A DNA stretch of 7,880 nucleotides, taken from NCBI GenBank assembly GCA_937958315.1, contig CALFGH010000092.1, positions 1 to 7,880 on the forward strand, written 5' to 3'. Source of the DNA: an uncultured Collinsella sp. Lineage in GTDB: Bacteria > Actinomycetota > Coriobacteriia > Coriobacteriales > Coriobacteriaceae. Positions 1 to 5,524 of the stretch are shown here, one piece after another (positions within the stretch are counted from its first letter, which is position 1; each line of letters opens with the position of its first letter). The notes below the pieces were generated by a model that ran no database searches, was not told the origin of the DNA, and worked only from the letters and a program-made list of their open reading frames with translations. The translations under genes were made by a program, and so were the position numbers.

Positions 1-29
1 ACGAATGGTACGCCGAAAGGGGTTCGTTC

Positions 30-935
30 ATGGAACCTATTACAACGGGCATGCAGGGAGCAGCCGTCGAGGACGTCCAGTCCCGCCTTCTGCAGCTCGG
101 ATATACAATCGATGACGCCGAGGTCTCCGACAAGCGCTTTGGCACCACCACCGAGCAGGCTGTTGGCACCTTTAGGCTCGATAGCGGCCTTGCCGCTGGC
201 TGTGCCGTCGATATCCCCTGTTGGAGCGCCCTGGTAGACGCCTCGTATAAGCTGGGCGACCGCACGCTCTATCTGCGCATGCCCAATTTCCATGGCGCCG
301 ACGTTCAAGCCCTGCAACGCGCGCTCAACGTTTTGGGCTTTGCCTGCGGTGAGGACGACGGCTATTTTGGCCCGCACACCGAGGCCGCTCTGCAGCAGTT
401 CCAGGAAAATGTTGGCCTGTTTGCCGATGGCATGGCGTTCCAGGATACCTACGCCTATATCAACCGCTTGCATCACGTGTGGGAGGGCAAGCCCTCGGTT
501 ACCGAGGCCGAGTCGCGCATCGGTTTTGCCCGCGCCGCCAACGTGCTCGAGCGCTTCCAGATTGCCGTCATCGGTGAGGACCCCATCGCACGCAGCGTTG
601 CATCGCGCATGTGGAACATCGCCACGGCGACGACCGACAGCAGCGGCATGATGCTTTGCGATTCCGAGGTCCCGACCGACGTGGATCTGGTGCTCGAGAT
701 CGCTAGCGATGAGCTGCCCGCAGATGCAGCGCCGCGCGCCACGATCGCCCTTGCCGAGTGCCACAACCTGGCGCAGCGCATCCGCACCGCCAATGTCGCC
801 GCGCAACAAAAACCTGCGCGCATCCGCATTGAGCTCACGGGCATGACGCGCTACAACGGAACCTTCACCGCAAGCGACGCCCAGACACTCGCCGTACGCC
901 TGCTCGATGGCGTTTGCGATGCCCTCGCAGATTAG
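30..935 (+). CDS. Peptidoglycan-binding protein with degenerate amidase-like C-terminus
   Basis: The 301-residue protein has two peptidoglycan-binding (PG_binding_1) repeats, at about residues 5-73 and 85-148. Each shows the family pattern: GAAVEDVQSRLLQLGY then FGTTTEQAVGTF, and GADVQALQRALNVLGF then GYFGPHTEAALQQFQ. Residues 165-300 resemble the later part of an Amidase_3 fold. RIRIELTGMTRYNG (about 265-278) sits where amidases carry a VEIGYLTN-type strand, and DLVLEIASDE (219-228) where they carry the ISIHAN strand. The zinc-binding histidines are absent, so I infer a binding or regulatory wall protein, not a hydrolase. Mycobacterial CwlM, a regulator with peptidoglycan-binding repeats plus an amidase-like domain, is a loose analogue. 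No signal peptide or membrane segment is seen. The ATG at 30 has AAAGGGG at 16-22 with a 7-nt spacer. The frame stays open to the window edge, so a longer form is possible. Confidence 0.85.
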   Translation: MEPITTGMQGAAVEDVQSRLLQLGYTIDDAEVSDKRFGTTTEQAVGTFRLDSGLAAGCAVDIPCWSALVDASYKLGDRTLYLRMPNFHGADVQALQRALNVLGFACGEDDGYFGPHTEAALQQFQENVGLFADGMAFQDTYAYINRLHHVWEGKPSVTEAESRIGFARAANVLERFQIAVIGEDPIARSVASRMWNIATATTDSSGMMLCDSEVPTDVDLVLEIASDELPADAAPRATIALAECHNLAQRIRTANVAAQQKPARIRIELTGMTRYNGTFTASDAQTLAVRLLDGVCDALAD

Positions 936-942
936 GTAAACT
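914..942 (+). promoter_or_regulatory. Possible promoter of tRNA-Gln
   Basis: TTGCGA (914-919) and TAAACT (937-942) are separated by exactly 17 nt. Each matches four of six bases of the sigma-70-type consensus. A start near 949 would lie about 25 nt before the tRNA. The element overlaps the 3' end of the preceding gene. Read by eye only. Confidence 0.35.
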
Positions 943-973
943 AGACGAGTTGCTTTTGGGCAACACCACACAT

Positions 974-1048
974 TGGGACGTAGTTCAACGGTAGAACTCC
1001 GGTTTTTGGTGCCGGCTGTTGGGGGTTCGAATCCCTCCGTCCCAGCCA
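974..1048 (+). tRNA. tRNA-Gln(UUG)
   Basis: A full cloverleaf can be drawn. The acceptor stem TGGGACG (974-980) pairs with CGTCCCA (1038-1044). The anticodon stem is CCGGT/GCCGG with loop TTTTGGT, giving anticodon TTG, which reads CAA. The T-arm is GGGGG/CCCTC around loop TTCGAAT (1026-1032) with one G-U pair. The discriminator is G1045 and the CCA end is encoded (1046-1048). The gene reads in the same direction as the upstream wall-protein gene and probably has its own promoter at its tail. Confidence 0.96.
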
Positions 1049-1057
1049 TTAAAACTG

Positions 1058-1094
1058 AGCGCCCTGAGCCCATAACGGCCCAGGGCGCTTTCTT
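1058..1094 (+). terminator. Intrinsic terminator after tRNA-Gln
   Basis: AGCGCCCTG (1058-1066) pairs perfectly with CAGGGCGCT (1081-1089) across a 14-nt loop. TTCTT follows. The T-run is short and broken, but the position 10 nt after the tRNA CCA end fits a tRNA terminator. Confidence 0.7.
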
Positions 1095-1095
1095 G

Positions 1096-1235
1096 TGGGC
1101 AAGCGGGGGGATTCGAACCCGCAAGGGTGCAGAGCCGAGGAAACGCGAAGCGTTTTCCAGCGCAGCACGCAAGGAGCGAAGCGACGCAGCGGGGCGCGGC
1201 CGCCGACCAGGCGGACGCGGAATCCCTCCGTCCCA
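1096..1235. repeat. tRNA-derived palindromic segment
   Basis: The 140-bp segment starts with TGGG and ends with CCCA. Both ends look like tRNA T-arm plus acceptor 3' ends, pointing outward. On the minus strand the left end reads GGGTTCGAATCCCCCCGC followed by TTGCCCA. The right end is the copied tRNA-Gln 3' end. The interior holds further hairpins: GGAAACGC/GCGTTTTCC with one bulge (about 1139-1158), and a CCGCC/GGCGG stem near 1200-1214. No complete cloverleaf can be folded on either strand. Open reading frames across it are only tRNA shadows. Confidence 0.45.
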
Positions 1236-1352
1236 TATCAGCCGCGGGCTCCCCCCGCATCTCGACTTTCCAGCCGAACCGGCACTTAGGGACGTTCCTA
1301 AAGCGCCGGTCATCAACATGGTGCCGTGCGGCCCCGGCGGGCCGGCGTAGCA
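1236..1352. repeat. Intergenic hairpin and GC-rich REP-like motif
   Basis: No gene is visible here. An interrupted hairpin spans 1279-1309: CCGGC/GCCGG outside and TTAGG/CCTAA inside, around loop GACGTT. At 1325-1345 a GC-rich motif contains the palindrome GGCCC-CGGC-GGGCC. This motif matches 20 of 21 bases at 2980-3000. It begins 7 nt beyond the stop codon of the minus-strand ATPase gene, so it may act as a weak terminator or transcript 3' end. No T-run follows it. Confidence 0.45.
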
Positions 1353-2723
1353 TTACAGACCAAGCGACCATTTCCATGCGGGAATAACCTCGATGACGCC
1401 ATGCTCCGTTTTGATCTGGGTCGCCTCGCGCAGCGTGATGATATTGGCATCCTTAATACCGGTTTTTACCATAGCAACCTCAAGGGAACCGACTTCACGC
1501 CTGCGCGTTTTCTCTGCCGTCATATCGACTGTCACCTGGTAGAGCGCGTATGGTTCCGATGCCAAAGCGTCGCCGACCAAGAAATCAACTTTTTCTCGTG
1601 CTTGCGTTGGAGCCGTAAATGAAGTCACCGTTTCCAACCGGCCGTTTGCCGTACGGCGCATGAGTTCAGCATAAATCGCAGTCTCCAAACGCTTTCCTAT
1701 ATCCTGCTGATTAGCACGCGATGTTGCATATGCCATCCCCTGGTCGACGGCATAGACCTTATCTGTTGTCGTTGTCTTAGGAGCCAAAGAAGTTGAATAC
1801 TCCGGAAGTAATCCAATGAGATGAGCCTGCTGGAATAAACGAACGAGTTCGTTTATTTTTTCCCATGACGCTCGATATCCGACAGACTTTAAGGCTTCCA
1901 ACAAACTGTTGACCGAAAGGTCGCAACCCGTGTTTCGAAGGCAGAAGAGCCCTACTTGGTTGGCAAGAGCGATATCCGTGCGCCCGCTCCGCTCGAGAAT
2001 GTCTCGTGCAACAACATCTCGCAAATAGGCTTGAAGCATCTGAATACGCGAACCGGCATCAAGCTCCTGAACCCCAGGAAAGCCACCCTCTATGAGATAA
2101 CGGTCATATGCCGATTCCAGATCAGTTCGCTGCTGCGGAGAAACAGCTGGAGCCCCAGCGCTAGTAGACATATCCGGCGTTTCAATGTGATGAAACGCAC
2201 AATACTCGCGGAATGAAAGCGGATGCATAGCGTGCTCTTGCGAGCGACCGCGAAACTGCGTCGCTATTTCATCGGCAGATAGTTTTGAGGACGATCCGGT
2301 GATAACAAGCGTTACGCTCTCGTGCTCCGCCAAACGCTGACAAACGCCCTGCCAGCCATCGGTCTCCTGCACCTCATCCAGAAAGAGATAACAGCCTTTC
2401 GTTCGCGCTGAGGGAACCTGCCGCCAATACTCTTCCAAAATGTCGCTCATGAGCGTGTCCGGCGCCGGTCGAAGACGGTCATCAGCAAAATTGAAATAGA
2501 AGATACGCTCGGCATCGACACCGCGATCGACAAGGCGACGAATCCATTGAAACGCATAGAACGTTTTGCCGCAGCGCCTGATACCCGTGATGATATGAAC
2601 AAGATTGAAAGGCTTTGGATCGGGAAGATCACTGATGACATCGTCTCGATGCACGACGTGAGGAATCTCAAAGACACGAGCCTCAGCAACAATTTCCGCA
2701 ATACCCAACGCTGTAGGCGCCAT
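1353..2723 (-). CDS. AAA_14/DUF4143 family ATPase
   Basis: The 456-residue protein has a Walker A motif GIRRCGKT (47-54), a Walker B motif YLFLDE (112-117), a sensor-1-like TGSSS (142-146) and FRGRSQEH (157-164), all typical of the archaeal-type AAA_14 ATPases. The C-terminal half carries DUF4143 signatures: AYLRDVVARDILERSG (232-247), GKRLETAIYAEL (343-354), KVDFLV (378-383) and YQVTVDM (395-401). The last resembles the nuclease-like strand of the family, but without a catalytic E-x-K. The biological role of these proteins is not established. The start ATG is preceded by AAAGGAGAG with a short spacer. The gene is visibly more AT-rich than its neighbours and uses more ATA, AGA and TTA codons, which suggests horizontal transfer. 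Its upstream region is packed with palindromes. Confidence 0.88.
   Translation of the reverse strand: MAPTALGIAEIVAEARVFEIPHVVHRDDVISDLPDPKPFNLVHIITGIRRCGKTFYAFQWIRRLVDRGVDAERIFYFNFADDRLRPAPDTLMSDILEEYWRQVPSARTKGCYLFLDEVQETDGWQGVCQRLAEHESVTLVITGSSSKLSADEIATQFRGRSQEHAMHPLSFREYCAFHHIETPDMSTSAGAPAVSPQQRTDLESAYDRYLIEGGFPGVQELDAGSRIQMLQAYLRDVVARDILERSGRTDIALANQVGLFCLRNTGCDLSVNSLLEALKSVGYRASWEKINELVRLFQQAHLIGLLPEYSTSLAPKTTTTDKVYAVDQGMAYATSRANQQDIGKRLETAIYAELMRRTANGRLETVTSFTAPTQAREKVDFLVGDALASEPYALYQVTVDMTAEKTRRREVGSLEVAMVKTGIKDANIITLREATQIKTEHGVIEVIPAWKWSLGL
1834..1857. repeat. Perfect 11-bp dyad inside the ATPase gene
   Basis: AATAAACGAAC (1834-1844) and GTTCGTTTATT (1847-1857) are exact inverse complements separated by 2 nt. 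A further T-run follows on the plus strand. The dyad encodes part of KINELVRLF in the ATPase. It may be incidental to coding, or a protein-binding or antisense-terminating site. Confidence 0.3.
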
Positions 2724-2735
2724 AATGCTCTCCTT

Positions 2736-2864
2736 TCAACATCTTGAGTATATAACTTCTCGTCCTACACGAGAAGTTTCAGCTACAACTTCTCGTCCTA
2801 CACGAGAAGTTTCAGCTACAACTTCTCGTCCTACACGAGAAGTTTGAGGTAGATTTTCAGGCAT
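2736..2864 (-). CDS. Possible 42-residue repeat peptide upstream of the ATPase
   Basis: An ATG at 2864 opens a 42-codon frame across the palindromes, ending in TGA at 2736-2738, 12 nt before the ATPase start codon. Because the repeat period is 33 nt, the peptide contains in-frame repeats of TSRVGREVVAE. GGAGG lies 13 nt upstream of the ATG, farther than usual, and pairs into a hairpin whose loop holds the ATG. It could be a leader peptide coupled to the ATPase, or simply the translation of DNA repeats. I favour the latter on present evidence. Confidence 0.2.
   Translation of the reverse strand: MPENLPQTSRVGREVVAETSRVGREVVAETSRVGREVIYSRC
2754..2844. repeat. Three tandem 25-bp perfect palindromes upstream of the ATPase
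   Basis: Copies at 2754-2778, 2787-2811 and 2820-2844 are identical. Each has 10-bp arms AACTTCTCGT and ACGAGAAGTT around CCTAC. The two spacers are identical (TCAGCTAC), giving a 33-bp period. They lie just upstream of the ATPase ribosome-binding site, on the transcribed leader side if the promoter is further upstream. They could be an operator array or three RNA hairpins. The copies could change in number by slippage. Confidence 0.9.
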
Positions 2865-2923
2865 GTCCCAAAATCTACCTCCAAAAGATAGGCGCCCCAG
2901 GCCCATTAGGACCAAGAGCGCCT
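2846..2923 (-). promoter_or_regulatory. Two further hairpins in the ATPase upstream region
   Basis: A perfect 12-bp stem pairs GAGGTAGATTTT (2846-2857) with AAAATCTACCTC (2870-2881) around a 12-nt loop. On the minus strand the loop contains an ATG and the outer arm overlaps GGAGG. A second hairpin pairs AGGCGC (2890-2895) with GCGCCT (2918-2923), with an inner GGCCC/GGACC stem. Together with the tandem palindromes they make a run of five hairpins before the ATPase. I could not place a convincing promoter here. Confidence 0.45.
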
Positions 2924-2979
2924 TACATCTAGAAAATATCAGCCCAGTTCCGAAAAGCGAGCCGCCATCTACAAAATGG

Positions 2980-3112
2980 CGTGTGGCCCCGGCGGGCCGG
3001 GCATTAAGTTTGTCGCGAGTTCCGCACGCAAAGAAGGCCACTTAATGTGGCCTTCGTCTTGCGCAGGACTGTAGAGCAGTAAACTTAATGCCCGGCCCGT
3101 CGGGGCCACACG
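2980..3112. mobile_element. 133-bp element with 32-bp terminal inverted repeats (MITE-like)
   Basis: The arm at 2980-3011 and the inverse complement of the arm at 3081-3112 match at 31 of 32 bases, from CGTGTGGCCCCGGCGGGCC inward to GCATTAAGTTT. Between them lies a 55-bp repeat with its own perfect hairpin. The right end is 3 nt from the stop codon of the JetD-like gene. No open reading frame for a transposase and no clear target-site duplication are visible. It may be a non-autonomous mobile element or an extended terminator/REP structure. The outer 21 bp of the arm also occurs at 1325-1345. Confidence 0.55.
3025..3079 (-). repeat. 55-bp structured repeat, copy 1
   Basis: On the minus strand this unit begins CTGCTCTACAGTCCTGCG and ends CTTTGCGTG. 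It contains the 9-bp perfect hairpin GAAGGCCAC-ATTAA-GTGGCCTTC (3033-3055 on the plus strand). It matches copy 2 at 7826-7880 everywhere except four compensated base pairs in the stem. Followed by TTTG on the minus strand, it may terminate the JetD-like transcript. Confidence 0.75.
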
Positions 3113-3115
3113 TCC

Positions 3116-5341
3116 CTAGTTGTTCAACATGCGGTCGAAGCTTCCCGAGTCGCCATCCCGATAGTCGGCGGTCATCAGGATCTCCTGCGGAATGCGTCCG
3201 CCCTCGCGCAGCACATTGCGGAACTGCACGCGCGTGACCATGGGCAGATCTTTGATCGTCGCCGCCAGGTTCTGCGGCACGCCCTGGTTGGCAGCCGCGG
3301 GCTCGCACTCTCCGCCAGCCTTCACGCGACGCTTGTGCTCGGCGAGCATGGCACGATACATGCCAGCATGCAGGCGAATCTCAACCACATTGGCATTACG
3401 GGTCTGCTCGACAATGCGCGCGCCCTCTCGATCGATGTCGCCCACGTAGTAGACATAATTAAAGCGATAGCCGATCTCGGCCAGATAATCATCCAGTGCG
3501 TGCGAAACGCTCGCCTTGCAGCCACCGCCAAAGATCACGCCACCCACCTTGGTGCCAAAAAGCTTGGCGTGTTTGCGGCCGCGCAGGAGCTTGACGATCT
3601 CGTCATAGGTGTCCAGGTTCTCGACCATAATGAACGGCTTGTCGGCGCCCAGCGTAAAGAAGCCCGTAAAGTGCACAGGACGGTTGGGAGCAACCTTGAT
3701 TGCCTGCATGCTGATGCCCTTTTCGGTCATACGCCGAATCAGGCGCTCGCCGTGTTTGCCGTCAAAGGCCTTCTCATCGTTAAAAATCTGGTAGGCGCGC
3801 TGGCGACGCGAAGCGACCGGCGTGTCGGCGCCGCGATTCTGCTCTATCCAAGCCTGGATGATCGCAATCTCCTCGGCAATCTTGCGGTTGGACATCTCGT
3901 TGTGCTGAGTGCGCTGCGGAGCTTTTTTGTTATCCTTGCCCTCGACCTTAACGATTTGAGTCTGCTGCTCCTTAATCTTGGAGAGCGCCGTAGGCGTGGG
4001 AACGACCTTGAGCAGCTGCCTGCCCAGGACACGTGCCAGAGCAAACGCCGAAACCTCGCCATGAGCGGGCGGCTCAGGCTGCTGGGCGGCCGCATCGTTT
4101 GCAGTCGGTTTGGGCTGCGCCTGGGATTTGCGCTTGGAATCCGCCTGAGCTTTGCGCTCTTGCTTTGGCGCGGACGGACCCTTTTGCGAGCGCTCGGGCT
4201 TGTCCCCCTTCGCCGGCTGGCGCTTGGGCTGCTCCACCAGGGCCTCAGCCTTCGCATCCTTGCTTTGCGTCGCTGCCTTCTCGGCCGCGGCCTCGGCATT
4301 TGAGCCACGACCGCCGCGGTGACGACGGCGGCGGGGCTTGCTTGAGGCGCTCTCCCCTGTCTGCTTATCAGCGGACTGTTGAGCTTTGACCTCGGTGTCA
4401 GCCGCAGACTGCGACTCGGAAGGTTGCTGCTCGCAAGCCACCGGCTCAACGGTTTTCTCAGTTTGTTCGGCCTTATCGGCCTGAGCGGTCGAAGCCGGCT
4501 CGCCCTTCTCCTGACGCTTTATGGGATACGCGCGCCCCGCAAAACCGCGGCCGGGACGACACGAACCCGAAACCCTCTTGGCAGACTCCTCAGCATCGCC
4601 TGCAACCTCGGAAGGCTCTTCAGCCTCATGCGCGACATCCTGCTGCACAGCCTTAAAGTGAGCACCGCGACGACGCTTGGGCTCTTGGGCCTCCACGGGC
4701 TTTTGCTCCTTCGCGGGCTTTTGCTCCTTCGCGGGCTTTTGCTCCTTCGCGGGCTTCTGCGACTCAGCAGCAACCTCGGTCACAACAGTCTCGGTATCGA
4801 GTTCATCCTTTTGAGCCACGGCACGACGGAAGCGCTCCTGCTGGGCACGGCGCTGAGCATCGCGCTTGCCGCCCCCACCAAAACCGCCGCGGCCGGCCTT
4901 GGCCGTAAAGGCGCGAACGACGTTCTCATCGAGCAGCTCGTCGGTATCGACATGCTCGCGCGGGGCCGTTTCCACCGAAGCGGGCGCCTCGACAACGTCC
5001 TCGACGGCCTCTTCGACAGCCTCGGCAAGCTGCTCCTGAGCATCACTTATCTCGGCATGAATGGTATAGAACGCCGGACGTCCGTTAATGCCGCTGCCCT
5101 CAATCTTGGTAACGATCTTTGCCGCGATGAGTTCGTCGCGCATCGCCTTGGTGTCGCATTCCTTATCGACGGAGCGGAAAATCTGCGCCAGCGCGCTCGA
5201 CTTGATCTTGAGTGCCTTGCGGCAGAGCAGGTCGTAGGCAACTAGCTTGGCGCGATCGGCAGAAAGCGACGTCTGGCTGCTCAGACGCTCAGCCAGGGCA
5301 TCGACATTATTTTGGTTATCGGAATATACCGTCTTGGCCAC
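3116..5341 (-). CDS. Orphan JetD-like (DUF2220, Toprim-type) protein with N-terminal winged helix and long linker
   Basis: I use the GTG at 5341 (741 residues): AAAGGGG precedes it by 4 nt, while the ATG at 5365 has no ribosome site. Residues 7-94 look like a winged helix, ending GINGRPAFYTIH. About 95-470 is a low-complexity linker rich in Glu, Lys, Ala and Gln, with GRGGFGGGGKRD (150-161) and RRRRHRGGRG (337-346). The last 250 residues match the JetD C-terminal/DUF2220 fold, related to the Topo VI A Toprim: RQRAYQIFNDEKAFD (513-527), IMVENLDTYDEI (571-582) with the Toprim Glu, VIFGGG (602-607), and YYVGDIDREGARI (631-643) with the DxD pair. In Wadjet, JetD cleaves DNA beside the JetABC condensin. 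No jetA, jetB or jetC occurs here and the neighbours are cstA and an ATPase, so the role is unknown. DNA or RNA cleavage is inference. Confidence 0.72.
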   Translation of the reverse strand: MAKTVYSDNQNNVDALAERLSSQTSLSADRAKLVAYDLLCRKALKIKSSALAQIFRSVDKECDTKAMRDELIAAKIVTKIEGSGINGRPAFYTIHAEISDAQEQLAEAVEEAVEDVVEAPASVETAPREHVDTDELLDENVVRAFTAKAGRGGFGGGGKRDAQRRAQQERFRRAVAQKDELDTETVVTEVAAESQKPAKEQKPAKEQKPAKEQKPVEAQEPKRRRGAHFKAVQQDVAHEAEEPSEVAGDAEESAKRVSGSCRPGRGFAGRAYPIKRQEKGEPASTAQADKAEQTEKTVEPVACEQQPSESQSAADTEVKAQQSADKQTGESASSKPRRRRHRGGRGSNAEAAAEKAATQSKDAKAEALVEQPKRQPAKGDKPERSQKGPSAPKQERKAQADSKRKSQAQPKPTANDAAAQQPEPPAHGEVSAFALARVLGRQLLKVVPTPTALSKIKEQQTQIVKVEGKDNKKAPQRTQHNEMSNRKIAEEIAIIQAWIEQNRGADTPVASRRQRAYQIFNDEKAFDGKHGERLIRRMTEKGISMQAIKVAPNRPVHFTGFFTLGADKPFIMVENLDTYDEIVKLLRGRKHAKLFGTKVGGVIFGGGCKASVSHALDDYLAEIGYRFNYVYYVGDIDREGARIVEQTRNANVVEIRLHAGMYRAMLAEHKRRVKAGGECEPAAANQGVPQNLAATIKDLPMVTRVQFRNVLREGGRIPQEILMTADYRDGDSGSFDRMLNN
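4701..4754. repeat. 18-bp tandem repeat coding for EQKPAK units
   Basis: Three exact 18-bp units, TTTTGCTCCTTCGCGGGC, run at 4701-4718, 4719-4736 and 4737-4754, within the linker of the JetD-like gene. They encode repeated EQKPAK. Identical nucleotide copies suggest recent slippage; copy number probably varies between strains. Confidence 0.85.
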
Positions 5342-5353
5342 GGGGCCCCTTTC

Positions 5354-5367
5354 ATATGTACACATAT
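5354..5367. promoter_or_regulatory. Dyad upstream of the JetD-like gene
   Basis: ATATGT (5354-5359) and ACATAT (5362-5367) form a 6-bp dyad with a 2-nt spacer, next to the ribosome-binding site of the JetD-like gene. More AT-rich sequence with TATA-like hexamers follows to about 5380. A promoter for that gene should lie in 5354-5440, but no pair of hexamers with good spacing convinced me. The dyad is short and could be fortuitous. Confidence 0.25.
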
Positions 5368-5444
5368 ACGTCTATATGGTACAACGCGCGCCCTTATCCA
5401 CGCAAAACATCTGCGAGAACACTCGGGCATCGCCCGCTTTTGCA

Positions 5445-5484
5445 TGAAAAAAGACCGAGCCCGCGCAGCCGCGGACCCGGTCTT
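5445..5484 (-). terminator. Intrinsic terminator of cstA
   Basis: The 15-nt arms at 5451-5465 and 5470-5484 form a stem with two mismatches and a CAGC loop. The outer part is AAGACCG/CGGTCTT and the inner part is CCGCG/CGCGG. On the minus strand it is followed by a run of T (six, counting the stem base). It lies 40 nt after the cstA stop codon and separates cstA from the JetD-like gene, so the latter needs its own promoter. Confidence 0.9.
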
Positions 5485-5524
5485 ATCGAGTTGTATAGAT
5501 GTGACGTTCAACTCGTCAGGTCGA

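Larger units (their letters stand above)
1029..1235 (+). repeat. 16-bp direct repeat of the tRNA-Gln 3' end
   Basis: GAATCCCTCCGTCCCA occurs at 1029-1044, inside the T-loop, T-stem and acceptor of tRNA-Gln, and again exactly at 1220-1235. A chance 16-base match this close is very unlikely. The arrangement resembles the attL/attR footprint of an element integrated at a tRNA 3' end. It could also be a partial tRNA duplication. No integrase is encoded between the copies. Confidence 0.6.

Noticed and set aside
1096..1235. A second, minus-strand tRNA gene
   Set aside because: A T-arm and acceptor 3' end are visible, but no matching 5' acceptor, D-arm or anticodon arm can be folded.
973..1377. Open frames on both strands over the tRNA-Gln region
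   Set aside because: They translate tRNA T-arm sequence (GGIRTP- and GGIRTR-like peptides), a well-known source of false genes.
2754..2844. CRISPR array
   Set aside because: Only three repeats, with identical 8-nt spacers and perfect palindromes; no variable spacers and no cas genes.
2736..3041. A 101-codon minus-strand frame
   Set aside because: Its first half is the inverted-repeat element and it has no ribosome site. Only the last 42 codons were kept, at low confidence.
3335..5245. Long plus-strand frames over the JetD-like gene
   Set aside because: They are antisense shadows with Leu/Arg-rich translations and no domain signatures.
3116..5341. Complete Wadjet defence operon
   Set aside because: Only a JetD-like C-terminus is present. 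The flanking genes are a CstA transporter and a DUF4143 ATPase, neither of which is JetA, JetB or JetC.
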